60,723 bases of DNA from a virus: IMG/VR virus record IMGVR_UViG_3300042868_002569, positions 1 to 60,723 of that record. The stretch is one strand, 5' to 3'. The position numbers were made by a program, and so were the translations under genes. Shown here piece after piece: positions 40,494 to 49,463 of this stretch. Under the pieces are notes generated by a model. It searched no databases. It saw only the letters and a program-made list of their open reading frames with translations, and was not told the DNA's origin. Numbering within the stretch: the stretch's first letter is position 1; each line of letters starts with the position of its first letter.

Positions 40494-42986
40494 TTAACCT
40501 TTAACAGAATTTACATAATCCGACCATTGTTTATCAGTCATGTTAGGGTAGTCTGAACGCTTATACGATTTGTTACCAACAGCAACACTTGTAGGTATAT
40601 CTGCGGGAGCTGTATCATCAGTTTTAGCAATTTGTCCTAAACGTGCGTTAAGCGCTGCTCGTTGGTCCATTAACTTTTTCTTAGTCGCTTCGTCTTTAAT
40701 TGGCATCATTAGCTGCTGGTTAATGTCAACTAGCTGAGTCTTAATAGCTTGAACCGCAACACTATCGTTACCTTTTATAGCCTGCATAGTTTGTAAATAC
40801 TTTGGGTCTTTCATAGCACGTTCAACTACACGATTCTCTCTGTCGGCACCATACATAGATGCTTCAGCACTCTTAAGATGACCTTCACGTTGTACTTGAC
40901 GATTTTCGTAATTGTCGTAAGCTTTCTGAGCGGCGTCATAGTCGCCACGGGCTTCAGCACGCTGACCTTTCTCAAGTTCAACTGACATTCTTTTATCGGC
41001 AAGGTCGGCTGCACGTAGTTCTTTCTTCGCACCAGCTTCACCTTCAGCAAAACCACCCAATGCTGTAGAAGCAGATGACATGAAAGGTCCGGCTGTAGAA
41101 CCAAACTGCGCAAAAGCTTTTGCCATACGTAAATAGCGGTCTTGTCCAGCTTCAGACTGACGACGTTGTTTACCTTCTTTAATGTAATCCATCAAGTTAC
41201 GAGTCTCTTCGCCCATGCCAGGAGTAACACCACGTTCTGCTAACGCTTGCTCTTTTTCAGATAAAATCTTAGCAATTCCAATTTTTTGGTCGCCACCTGT
41301 TGGAGGCGCTGCTGGAGGTTTTTCTAAAGGAGCCGCCGCTGGAGGTTTTACTAAAGGAGCTGCCGCAGGTGCAGCTACCGGAGCCCTTACTTCTAAATTA
41401 GGGTTTTCCTTAAGCATTTTTTCCGCAGCTACAGGAGACATAGCTTTTACACTTTCATAGTGCTTACGTTTCTCAGCAAGTTGGGTTTCGTCAACACGTA
41501 ATTGGTCCAAAGCCATAGCTTCTGGACTTGAGCCAAAGCCGTCAATTAACTCGCCTGCATAAAACCCAGGTACATCGCCGCCTTCTTCAAAAGCAATGAT
41601 ACCGCCACCAGCCATGTTGCGACCTAACTCACCAGCATTTCCCAAAGCAATACCAGATAGGATTTCTTTACCCATATCTTTTACTTCTTTACTGCTAGAT
41701 TGAGCAATTAACTTTTTTAACCCTTGTGGGTTTGTTTCAGCCATAGTCTCAAGGCGGTCACGCATACTATCTACTACACCACGATTAGCGTAGCCTAAAC
41801 CAACTGAACCCCCCTCGGCGTACTCTTTAATAGTACCACCTTCACGCTTCATTGCGCCGTAAAGAGACGCGCCTGTACCTAGCAAACCAATACCTTGTTG
41901 CAATGCGCTAGGTTGAGCTTGATACTGCTGAGTAGACATACCTTGCATTGGTAAACCACGTAGCAAGTTGGACATAGTCGACAACTGCATAAACGGATAC
42001 TGTTGCTGAGTAGCGTAATCTTGAATCTGTTGATTGATAATGTTCTGTTGGTAAGCTTGTTGTTCTTTTCCTGTTTGTTGCTGGAACCCTAAGCGAGCTA
42101 AATCGGCTTGTTGTTGTGCACCACCTAGTTGACCTAGAGTAGACGCAGCTTGACCTGCACCAGCATAACCAGCTTGTTGCGCACCAACACCTTGAAGTCC
42201 TTGTCCAACACCTTGCATACCAGCTTGAACGCCTTGAAGCCCAGTCTGAATACCTTGTAGACCCAAATTAGCCCCAAATTGCTGAGTTTGCATAGCTTTA
42301 TCAAAAGCGGATTGAGAACCCTGTGCTTGGATATTAGCTAAGTTAGACATTAAATTCTTTTCACGCTCAGACTGAGCTAACGCTTGTCTAGCGCCACCAT
42401 AAGTACCTTGACGTGCTGAGCCAAGATTGGCTTGTTGCTGAGCAAGTTGGGCATTACGAACAGCATCTGCTTTAGCAATATCGGTAACTTGTTGTTGGTA
42501 CGGGCTCATATATTGAGCCATTGAATTAGGGTCGGTTACTTGTTGAGCAAACTGTTGTCCAGCACCGAAGGCTGGCATTGCCTGCATAGCACCAGCTGCG
42601 CCGAGTGCAGTTCCTAAACCACCATACATACCAGCTTGTTGGGCGGTACCTAACTGCCCCATGCCAGACATACCAGCTAAGCCTTGGGCTTGACCATAAG
42701 CACCTGGAGTTTGCATCTGACCAGCTTCGTTGTACACACCACGTTGTAGTGAAGAAGGACCAGCAAAGTATTGGGTTGGGTCGTTTGAATATGGGGTATA
42801 TGGTTTAAAACCTGTAATTTCGCCTGGTGTAGTCGTACCATCAGCATTAGTTGTGCCAGGGGAAGTTGTAAACAACTGATTCTGGGCAGCGCCCAGCATG
42901 TTCATTACATACGGCTTAGCGTATTCCGGTAAATTGGTCTGATATGCCGTTGTACTAGTTGGTTGTGAACCGCCGCCTTTACCCAT
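40494..42986 (-). CDS. Internal virion protein, Gln/Gly-rich
   Basis: 830 residues. The first 350 are Ala/Gln/Gly/Met-rich with helical repeats (GLQGIQTGLQGVQAGMQGVG). The middle holds YAEGGSVGLGYANRGVV, followed by a Pro/Ala-rich linker (about 540-570). The C-terminal third is a charged coiled coil. The layout is that of ejection/core proteins beside the giant 34078 gene. It overlaps the acetyltransferase-like gene by 8 bases. No enzymatic motif is visible. Confidence 0.6.
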   Translation of the reverse strand: MGKGGGSQPTSTTAYQTNLPEYAKPYVMNMLGAAQNQLFTTSPGTTNADGTTTPGEITGFKPYTPYSNDPTQYFAGPSSLQRGVYNEAGQMQTPGAYGQAQGLAGMSGMGQLGTAQQAGMYGGLGTALGAAGAMQAMPAFGAGQQFAQQVTDPNSMAQYMSPYQQQVTDIAKADAVRNAQLAQQQANLGSARQGTYGGARQALAQSEREKNLMSNLANIQAQGSQSAFDKAMQTQQFGANLGLQGIQTGLQGVQAGMQGVGQGLQGVGAQQAGYAGAGQAASTLGQLGGAQQQADLARLGFQQQTGKEQQAYQQNIINQQIQDYATQQQYPFMQLSTMSNLLRGLPMQGMSTQQYQAQPSALQQGIGLLGTGASLYGAMKREGGTIKEYAEGGSVGLGYANRGVVDSMRDRLETMAETNPQGLKKLIAQSSSKEVKDMGKEILSGIALGNAGELGRNMAGGGIIAFEEGGDVPGFYAGELIDGFGSSPEAMALDQLRVDETQLAEKRKHYESVKAMSPVAAEKMLKENPNLEVRAPVAAPAAAPLVKPPAAAPLEKPPAAPPTGGDQKIGIAKILSEKEQALAERGVTPGMGEETRNLMDYIKEGKQRRQSEAGQDRYLRMAKAFAQFGSTAGPFMSSASTALGGFAEGEAGAKKELRAADLADKRMSVELEKGQRAEARGDYDAAQKAYDNYENRQVQREGHLKSAEASMYGADRENRVVERAMKDPKYLQTMQAIKGNDSVAVQAIKTQLVDINQQLMMPIKDEATKKKLMDQRAALNARLGQIAKTDDTAPADIPTSVAVGNKSYKRSDYPNMTDKQWSDYVNSVKG

Positions 42987-43413
42987 TGTCTTTCTCCATA
43001 TCTAATGGCAACTCATAAGTTACCCAAGTAGCTTTGCAGCCGTCATTCTGAAATATTTTAGTCCATCCTGGACGTCCTGTCGACTCAATTGCTTCACACC
43101 CTAAATCACGAGCAAACATTCTTAAAAGAGCTAACATTGGCTCTTTCCATGTATCTAGTTCATCCCCACCACAAAACTGCATACCTAGCAACTTACGTTG
43201 AGGGTAAGTAATAATATTAGTCACTACCGCGCCCTTAAAAACAGGACCATCAAAAGCAATCCAAAGCTGATAATCATCTTCTTTTACAAGGTCATAAATG
43301 TTACCAACCGTGTACCTACCGTAAGTATACTCCGCTGCTTTAGCTATAAAACCCTCAATCTTGTCCCAGCAAGTGTCAACATACTCACGAGGTACTAGAG
43401 AGACTTCAATCAT
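42979..43413 (-). CDS. GNAT-like acetyltransferase-type protein
   Basis: 144 residues. The alpha/beta order and segments LWIAFDGPVFKGAVVTNIIT, LLGMQFCGG and EAIESTGRPGWTKIF fit a GNAT fold in which the acetyl-CoA loop is poorly conserved. Similar small proteins occur among internal virion genes of podoviruses. It may have lost catalysis and serve structurally. It overlaps both neighbours by 4-8 bases. Confidence 0.6.
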   Translation of the reverse strand: MIEVSLVPREYVDTCWDKIEGFIAKAAEYTYGRYTVGNIYDLVKEDDYQLWIAFDGPVFKGAVVTNIITYPQRKLLGMQFCGGDELDTWKEPMLALLRMFARDLGCEAIESTGRPGWTKIFQNDGCKATWVTYELPLDMEKDNG

Positions 43414-44786
43414 GCAGGCATATACTTACTTGTTTTAATTGCTGGAGCTTGCTTCTTTTTACCTGTTCTTGCCGTACGAATTTTGTCCATCATGCTATAT
43501 AGTTTCTTAGCGCCGGCATCAGTAGAGCCATTACCTAAATGAGACACAACATCAGCAGGCACAACAAATTCACCGTCGGCTAATCTAGCTGGTTGGCGTT
43601 TACCAATCATTGCAGGAATGCTATCAGACATACCGTCGCCAGGACCTTTAAGCATACGACCACCGTCTGAGTACCCACCGATTGAACCACCACCAGCTGC
43701 GGTTTTAATCTGACCCAACCTAGCAATACCAGATTTAGGCATCTCTTTGGGCTTTAGGTTAGCTGCGGCAAATTGTTTTTCTATGCGTTTCATGGCTGCG
43801 TCGTAAGCACCTAAACTAGCTGTGTCGGTGTCTGTATCACGATACATACCCTCGCCAGGACTCATAGTCTTCATTTTTAAACCACCAGCTGCATAGCCAG
43901 CGATACCACCAGCAGCCATACCTGAATTGTCGCCCATAGGCTCATCGTCATAAGAACCGCCGGCAGCCATCATAATATCGTTAGTACTACCACCTTGAGC
44001 GGCGTAACCTAACCCTGTAGGGGTGTAGTATGGGTTTGGTCTAGTTGGGGTATACCCTGAGAAGTTAGATGCTAAGTTATAGCGATATGGTGCACCTTTG
44101 TAACGCTCTTCTTCTTCTGGTTGACCCGGAATTGGGGGTGCTTCTGGGGTCATTGCACCTAATAAAGATGCACCAGCTGCGGGTATTGTTCCAATTGGCG
44201 CCGCTTTCATAAACGCTTCTCTACCAGCGCTTCCACCCAATTCACCAATACCTTGACCTGCTTGACTTAAATTACCCATAAATGTTGATGGGGCTGCGGC
44301 TGTAGTACCTTGGGCTAAAGTAGCTGCTGGGTTAATCCCTTGAACCGCTGAACTTACACCTGGAGGCAGACCAACGGTACCCGCTGCATCTACAACGCCT
44401 GGAGTTATGTTTGCTGCACCTGCACTTGCACCTGCAGCTGTTAAGCCTTGACCAAGACCAGCACCACCATAGGCACCTAGACCAGCCATCAAACCTTTAC
44501 CAATATCACCTGTACGAGCCGCTTCAAAGCCACCAACACCCAAACCAATTAATGCGCCAGAGCCAGGAAACATAGCATTTAAACCAATACCAGCAATCAT
44601 AGGTAGTAGGTTTTTAAGAAAACTTGCCTCGGCTAAACCTGTATCAGGGTTAATACTTAGAGAGCCGCCATGCGCCATTGCAAGAGCTTGCAAGCCTTTT
44701 ACCTCACCTGGAGACATGTGAACAAGCGTTGAATCGCCGTCGCGGCCTTTAGATGCTAAGTGTTGTGCTGCTACATGTAGGCTCAT
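43410..44786 (-). CDS. Gly/Ala-rich virion protein
   Basis: 458 residues. It has hydrophobic Gly/Ala-rich stretches (NLLPMIAGIGLNAMFPGSGA and after) that could insert in membranes, then a Pro-rich linker. The C-terminal region has repeats such as MAAGGIAGYAAGGL and GGGSIGGYSDGG. The C-terminus carries a conserved-looking GEFVVPADVVSHLG. It probably belongs to the internal core/ejection set. It overlaps the acetyltransferase-like gene by 4 bases. Confidence 0.58.
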   Translation of the reverse strand: MSLHVAAQHLASKGRDGDSTLVHMSPGEVKGLQALAMAHGGSLSINPDTGLAEASFLKNLLPMIAGIGLNAMFPGSGALIGLGVGGFEAARTGDIGKGLMAGLGAYGGAGLGQGLTAAGASAGAANITPGVVDAAGTVGLPPGVSSAVQGINPAATLAQGTTAAAPSTFMGNLSQAGQGIGELGGSAGREAFMKAAPIGTIPAAGASLLGAMTPEAPPIPGQPEEEERYKGAPYRYNLASNFSGYTPTRPNPYYTPTGLGYAAQGGSTNDIMMAAGGSYDDEPMGDNSGMAAGGIAGYAAGGLKMKTMSPGEGMYRDTDTDTASLGAYDAAMKRIEKQFAAANLKPKEMPKSGIARLGQIKTAAGGGSIGGYSDGGRMLKGPGDGMSDSIPAMIGKRQPARLADGEFVVPADVVSHLGNGSTDAGAKKLYSMMDKIRTARTGKKKQAPAIKTSKYMPA

Positions 44787-44825
44787 TGTTGCCCCGCTGG
44801 GTTAATTATGTTGAAGTTTATCATA

Positions 44826-45164
44826 TTAAATCGTTGTAACTGTTACAGTTCCAGTTAATCCTCTTGTTGTTGACCCCGTAGTTAATGTGCTTACTGGATG
44901 ATGCCCTAAAGCGTCTACCCAATATTCACCATCCCACCAAACAGGGTAGCCAAGGGTGGTATCAAAATAAAACTGCCCAACCTGTAAATTTTGAGTTGGT
45001 CTGTTTGCAGTTGTTCCGTTTTGTGGCGTAGATATAACAGTTAAAAAGTTATCTAAATTATTAAAATATATACGTAAATTTTGGTTAAGCTGGTCGTCCC
45101 TACGTTGGTCGTACTCAATCGGTGCAGTTGGCAATGCGGGGGCAACGAACTTTTTAATCGTCAT
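44826..45164 (-). CDS. Small tail-associated protein
   Basis: 112 residues. The middle part RPTQNLQVGQFYFDTTLGYP followed by VWWDGEYWVDALG is the pattern seen where virion proteins carry a short carbohydrate-like or fibre-base module. It overlaps the preceding gene by 4 bases. A tail or fibre attachment role is inferred from that pattern and position. Confidence 0.5.
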   Translation of the reverse strand: MTIKKFVAPALPTAPIEYDQRRDDQLNQNLRIYFNNLDNFLTVISTPQNGTTANRPTQNLQVGQFYFDTTLGYPVWWDGEYWVDALGHHPVSTLTTGSTTRGLTGTVTVTTI

Positions 45165-47053
45165 TTTTTACCATCCGTCCTCATATCTAAACGTGGACTG
45201 CCTAGCTGCCATTGTGTATTTAAACCAGTAGATTCAATCTTTAATGCAACTTGACGAGCACGAGCTCTCATAAATACTTGATTGGTGTACTGGTTAACCG
45301 TTGTTTGTATGACACGCTGCGTATTGCTAGCATTAGACTGATAAGCACCGCCTGGGAAGTTGCGTGGTCGAATAACAAAATTAACTTCTGGGTTAGTAGC
45401 CGTAGACCCATCAAAATTAATGTCCGGTATTATGCGGCGTGTAAGCATTAGTTGGTCGCCATCCATTAAGTCAAAATCAGAAGACTGGATATATGCAGTT
45501 AATGCAACGCCGTCGTCATTAGTGCCGTCTTCGTGGTTAAGTAAGTAGCTACGTTCTAATGCATCGTCAGTATAAGAAGCTTGTGGAAAATCACGCAACG
45601 GGCTGTCTAGCCAAGCATTGCGCTCAATATCGCCGTAATACCAAATTCTTTCTAAATGATTGTAGATAATATAGGCGTTATTTGTCTGGCTATCAGCTGT
45701 AGGGTACATCCACCAAACTTCATTCCAACCTTCGTTAGTGCCAGATACAATCTGGTCGGCTTGGTTAAAGTTAATATTAGTAAATACGTGGTTACGTAGT
45801 GTGCAAGGTAGTGTTTCTACTCGGCCTGTGTATACGTAGAACTTATCTTTACCCATCCAGAAGGTCATATTATTAACTACAGTAACAGCGCGAGGTCCAA
45901 TAATAGACAAGTTATCACCAATTTCTTGTAACGCAAACACATCATTTGTACCAGTAAACTGTAAAGAATTTAACGTAGCTTCTGTAAATACAAGAATCTC
46001 TTGCTTGGTTGGTATAGCACGAATAATTAAAGAACCACGAGAAACACGAATAAATCCTGCAGAATTAGTCACCAAAGGTGTCCACATGCCTGGGTCGTCT
46101 TGAGATGCCCAACGAATTAATAGTGGGTCAAAGTCTGTAGCTCCACCCGCGTAAGGTTGGCAACCAAAAGCCAATAAGTGTCTATCGTTCTGTGATACTA
46201 AAGTTTGCATAGCCGCAGTAGGCACATCAGCTGCGCCGGATAAAGAACTTAAAGATATAGCTCTAGTTGCTAGGGATGCGTCTGGTGTTGCATTAGTACC
46301 GCGTTCCCAATAGTAAATACGGCCGTTGCGGATGTTCATAACCAAATCATTATCAAACTGGTCAAACCACCAATCTTGTTGAGGTAAAAAAACACCATCT
46401 GGACTACCTAAACCCCAACCAAAATTACCGTCCCATGTACCAGTACCCCAACCATAGCCTAAAGTTTGTAATGCGTTTCCCGTGTCAATCTCAAAGCTTA
46501 AGTTAATGCCTGTACCGCCTCCAGTAGCACTAGATGAAGCATTTACACCCACAATAAAAGTAAACGCGTTAACGTTAATAACAGTAGCTACTTGGTGTGT
46601 AGCATTGAGTATAGTTGCAGTAATACCTCCAACAGCTGTGGCCCCAGCAATATCTACATAGTTACCCACATCAGCATCTGAGCCAACAGCCACAATAGTT
46701 ACTGTGCCCGAACCGTTAGCTGTAGTAATACAGTTATCTGTAACTGTAGTTGTTAAAGTTGGGTTTGTAGCGCGTAATGGGGTGATGTCGTAGAAATACC
46801 CGCCTACCTCGATGTAGACCTTTTCGTTGGTACCGCACGCTAAAAAGTTATCGTTATAAGACGTAATCCACCCAAACATCTGGCGGCAATATCCAAGCAT
46901 GTATTCTGTAGTAGTCTTAAGCCAACCGCCAATTTTCTCTGGATAACCAGAACGAAAACGAATTTTGTCGCACTCATTCCAACCGCCCTCGTTAGAGTAG
47001 TTAGTTTGGTCTCTGTTAATTCCTGGCTTAAATTGTAGCTTCTGGAACGGCAT
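45161..47053 (-). CDS. Tail-tube/DNA-stabilising type virion protein
   Basis: 630 residues, beta-rich with many Trp and Tyr. The start MPFQKLQFKPGINRDQTNYS and KIRFRSGYPEKIGGW are typical of a podovirus tail protein family similar to P22 gp10/tail tubular B. A Gly/Thr-rich insert (about 95-200) resembles a beta-sandwich. It probably forms the tail nozzle below the adaptor. It overlaps the 44826 gene by 4 bases. Confidence 0.62.
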   Translation of the reverse strand: MPFQKLQFKPGINRDQTNYSNEGGWNECDKIRFRSGYPEKIGGWLKTTTEYMLGYCRQMFGWITSYNDNFLACGTNEKVYIEVGGYFYDITPLRATNPTLTTTVTDNCITTANGSGTVTIVAVGSDADVGNYVDIAGATAVGGITATILNATHQVATVINVNAFTFIVGVNASSSATGGGTGINLSFEIDTGNALQTLGYGWGTGTWDGNFGWGLGSPDGVFLPQQDWWFDQFDNDLVMNIRNGRIYYWERGTNATPDASLATRAISLSSLSGAADVPTAAMQTLVSQNDRHLLAFGCQPYAGGATDFDPLLIRWASQDDPGMWTPLVTNSAGFIRVSRGSLIIRAIPTKQEILVFTEATLNSLQFTGTNDVFALQEIGDNLSIIGPRAVTVVNNMTFWMGKDKFYVYTGRVETLPCTLRNHVFTNINFNQADQIVSGTNEGWNEVWWMYPTADSQTNNAYIIYNHLERIWYYGDIERNAWLDSPLRDFPQASYTDDALERSYLLNHEDGTNDDGVALTAYIQSSDFDLMDGDQLMLTRRIIPDINFDGSTATNPEVNFVIRPRNFPGGAYQSNASNTQRVIQTTVNQYTNQVFMRARARQVALKIESTGLNTQWQLGSPRLDMRTDGKK

Positions 47054-47061
47054 AATTTACC

Positions 47062-47538
47062 TTAAGATTCGTATAGGGCTTTTTCGCCCCTGCGACGTTT
47101 ATCTAACCCTTTTAACACTTTACCACCAGCCTTGTTCCACTTCAAGAACTCTTCTGCTGCGGCCCTAAATTCTTTTCTGTTGTGCTTCATGCGCAACGTG
47201 CTGTTTTGCAAGTTACCAAGACCTACGTTAAAAGAAAAACTCACCAAAGCATCAAACTGACCTTGTGTCATGTCACCTGGGCATAGGCGATGAACGCCCG
47301 TCTCAAAGCGGGCTAGGTCTTGTTTAAGGATGTTGTTGACTTCATCCATGTTTAAAACCCGATTCCAACCGTCAGGAATAGGTAGCGCTTTTCTGTCTTC
47401 TAACTTAACTCTAGCGTGATTAGGGTCAATAACATGACCCACGCCACACGTCCAAAGTAAAGCGGGGCACTGATAAGGGGAGGTCTTTACCCCCTCGTCG
47501 TGCTTAATCATCTCAATAAGCTTAACGCTTACGTTCAC
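47062..47538 (-). CDS. Endolysin, lysozyme-type (GH24)
   Basis: 158 residues. Catalytic spacing E-8-C-5-T: E15 in KHDEGVKTSPY, C24, T30 in WTCGVGHVID. Cys replaces the usual Asp, as in some R21/P1-type lysozymes. QFDALVSFSFNVG and GLDKRRRGEKALYE are family signatures. No signal peptide, so release needs a holin, encoded next (47535). It hydrolyses peptidoglycan to lyse the host. It overlaps the holin gene by 4 bases. Confidence 0.9.
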   Translation of the reverse strand: MNVSVKLIEMIKHDEGVKTSPYQCPALLWTCGVGHVIDPNHARVKLEDRKALPIPDGWNRVLNMDEVNNILKQDLARFETGVHRLCPGDMTQGQFDALVSFSFNVGLGNLQNSTLRMKHNRKEFRAAAEEFLKWNKAGGKVLKGLDKRRRGEKALYES

Positions 47539-48038
47539 TTTTTAGACCATCCACGTGAACCAAACCAGTAACCAATAATACCGCCTAGCATAGCCATCTC
47601 GTCATCACTAAAAATCTCATCAGAAATCTTTAACAAATCGTCAATACTGCCAATAACGCCTGGGTGCATAAACACATAGACGCCGATACCCACATTAATT
47701 ACAAACAACTCGGCTACAAACAAGTAAGTCACCATAGGGCGCACTGTAGCTACAAATGTAGAAGCCCACGGAGCCGCCTTAGCCAATACCCTAGCATCAT
47801 GCTCATAAGCCGCCTTGGTCATCTCTGCATCGGTCTGCATCGTTATGTGGTCGGTGCGAATCTCTTCTACCTTGGCTTGTGATGCGTAGCCACGCTCCAT
47901 CATCTGGATTTCACGTTCGGTCTGCATCTTGGCTAGGTCTAGCTCATGCGCTTTGTCAGACTTATCTTGAAAGAAACCCAGTACGTTTGGCAAGCCTGAG
48001 ATTAATAAGCCGCCTAGTGTTGAAATTAGCGATAACAT
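47535..48038 (-). CDS. Holin-like membrane protein
   Basis: 167 residues. One hydrophobic segment at the N-terminus (LISTLGGLLISGLPNVLGFF), a charged helical region, then two more near the C-terminus (VRPMVTYLFVAELFVINVGI and MLGGIIGYWFGSRGW). This three-span layout fits the holin families with three membrane segments. It lies directly upstream of the lysozyme and overlaps it by 4 bases. It would permeabilise the inner membrane. Confidence 0.75.
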   Translation of the reverse strand: MLSLISTLGGLLISGLPNVLGFFQDKSDKAHELDLAKMQTEREIQMMERGYASQAKVEEIRTDHITMQTDAEMTKAAYEHDARVLAKAAPWASTFVATVRPMVTYLFVAELFVINVGIGVYVFMHPGVIGSIDDLLKISDEIFSDDEMAMLGGIIGYWFGSRGWSKK

Positions 48039-48039
48039 A

Positions 48040-48492
48040 TTACTGTCCTAATCTGTTTGTGGTTGCACGTTTTAGTGTGTTCATCTCAGAGCGTAGTGTA
48101 GAACTTGTTACATCTAACTCAACCTTTTGTGCAGCCATGCCAGAACGTAGTTCTTTCTGTGTGCTTTCTGCAACAATCTTAGCTTCACGGGCTGCCATTA
48201 GCGCTTCGGCTAGGCGTTCTTGCATCTTAGCAATGACTTCACGCTGGTCGGCTACTTTTTCTTCTAGTAGCTTAACCTTACGCTCTGCGGCTGCTGCAGA
48301 GGCAGCTGTGTCGCTGTAGCCCTCATACATCTCTTTGACTTCGTTGAACTTGGTAATGCCTGTGTAGCCAGCACCTAAAATAACAGGTACGCCAGCAATA
48401 ATGAAGCCAGCCACCATCGTGTTCTGTTTGGCCCAAGTTACCCACTTATCTACAAAGCCTTGTACTTTATCTAGTTTCTCTAAATCGCTCAT
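48040..48492 (-). CDS. Membrane-anchored coiled-coil protein, spanin-like candidate
   Basis: 150 residues. One membrane segment (MVAGFIIAGVPVILGAGYTG, about 26-45), then a long coiled coil of about 100 residues. This is the plan of an inner-membrane spanin (i-spanin). It is in the lysis cassette next to the holin. If so, an outer-membrane lipoprotein partner is expected, and one is suggested by the nested frame 49064-49408. The N-terminal 25 residues before the membrane segment are longer than usual. Confidence 0.6.
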   Translation of the reverse strand: MSDLEKLDKVQGFVDKWVTWAKQNTMVAGFIIAGVPVILGAGYTGITKFNEVKEMYEGYSDTAASAAAAERKVKLLEEKVADQREVIAKMQERLAEALMAAREAKIVAESTQKELRSGMAAQKVELDVTSSTLRSEMNTLKRATTNRLGQ

Positions 48493-49463
48493 TGTTCAAA
48501 TCCTAAATCTTGGTTGTAATCTGGCTGGCTAAAGCCGGTTTGTTGTAACAGGTCCATCATTATTAAGTCCTGCATCAGTATGTTGTTTGGTATCCCACTC
48601 ACTAGCTGTGGTTCGAAGAATACGTTCGGTTGCTGAAGTCCAGGTTTCACAAACAGCTCCAACGACAACACAAGGCCAACCACTGACTGTGTCTTTCCCT
48701 TTGGGGGCGGGGATGGGGATACCTGTGTAGTCAATGTTGTCGGCGAATCCGTCTTGGTTTGTGTCTGCTGAGTCTCTGTATTGGCGGTCGGGGTCGTTTC
48801 CGAGTTCGGCACAGAATTTGGGGTCGGCGCAGTTACAGGTGAGGATTGGATTGTTGGGGCAGATGTGTTCGAAGCTGGACTCAGGGGCGACACAGGCGAC
48901 GCAGGATTGGTCGGGTTGTTTATCGACTTCTTGCAAGTGTCTGATGTAGTCACCCAAGGTTGCCACGTTGGGCTCCCGTACGGATTTGGACACGTCGAGG
49001 AACGAGTCTGGGTAATGCTCCCCGTATAACCGGTCTGGCATTGTAGTGTTTGTTGTTGGCTGCTTACTTGGCATGTTGGCGGGTTTTGGACGCAGCTGTC
49101 TTGGATTTTGAACCAGTCGCTTTGGACTGGCTGACCATAGCTACCTGACGGGCAGTTAGTTTCTTTTTTCCAGGTTTGCGTGCCGCTGTAGTTGACGGAG
49201 CAGCTTCTTGTTTCGGTTTGCGCTGAGTAGGTGCAGGTGACGACTTGCGGGGGCGGGTTTGCTTGGGGGCAACTTGCGGAGATTCCTGGGTACGCTTGGC
49301 ACGCAACGGCTTGGCACTGGGCGAGGGTTGTTCCACCGTCAACGAAGAGGGAGCTGTAGACTGGCAACCCATTAGTCCACGTACTAGCATAACAAGCCGC
49401 TTGAACATCACTGCTCCTTAGTAGGGTTAGCAGCAAGGTCAACGAGAGGAGGAACCGAACCAT
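48489..49463 (-). CDS. Secreted Cys-rich protein with Pro/Ser/Thr linker
   Basis: 324 residues. Residues 1-23 are a signal peptide (MVRFLLSLTLLLTLLRSSDV then QAAC). Two repeats of about 47 residues follow, each with several Cys (first TETRSCSVNYSGTQTWKKET, second LQCQTGYTGSITQTRSSTCP) and a Trp-rich end. Then a linker rich in Pro, Ser and Thr (about 180-245), and a C-terminal hydrophobic stretch (VVGLVLSLELFVKPG). The start overlaps the preceding gene by 56 bases and lacks a ribosome site, so translation is probably coupled. It is likely exported. The function is unknown. Confidence 0.65.
   Translation of the reverse strand: MVRFLLSLTLLLTLLRSSDVQAACYASTWTNGLPVYSSLFVDGGTTLAQCQAVACQAYPGISASCPQANPPPQVVTCTYSAQTETRSCSVNYSGTQTWKKETNCPSGSYGQPVQSDWFKIQDSCVQNPPTCQVSSQQQTLQCQTGYTGSITQTRSSTCPNPYGSPTWQPWVTTSDTCKKSINNPTNPASPVSPLSPASNTSAPTIQSSPVTAPTPNSVPNSETTPTANTETQQTQTKTDSPTTLTTQVSPSPPPKGKTQSVVGLVLSLELFVKPGLQQPNVFFEPQLVSGIPNNILMQDLIMMDLLQQTGFSQPDYNQDLGFEQ
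49064..49408 (-). CDS. Nested lipoprotein-like frame inside the secreted protein gene
   Basis: 114 residues in a different frame from 48489-49463. The ATG at 49408 follows AAGGAG with a 5-base gap, stronger than the site of the host gene. The N-terminus MFKRLVMLVRGLMGCQST has a lipobox-like LMGC, and the rest is Pro/Lys/Arg-rich. Outer-membrane spanins (Rz1) are short, Pro-rich lipoproteins often nested in another gene. The composition could also be a shadow of the outer frame. Confidence 0.45.
   Translation of the reverse strand: MFKRLVMLVRGLMGCQSTAPSSLTVEQPSPSAKPLRAKRTQESPQVAPKQTRPRKSSPAPTQRKPKQEAAPSTTAARKPGKKKLTARQVAMVSQSKATGSKSKTAASKTRQHAK

Noticed and set aside
48529-49074. A 181-codon minus-strand frame overlapping the secreted protein gene
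   Set aside because: No signal sequence or ribosome site I could support, and it lies wholly within a well-structured gene. I kept only the nested frame with a strong ribosome site as a candidate.
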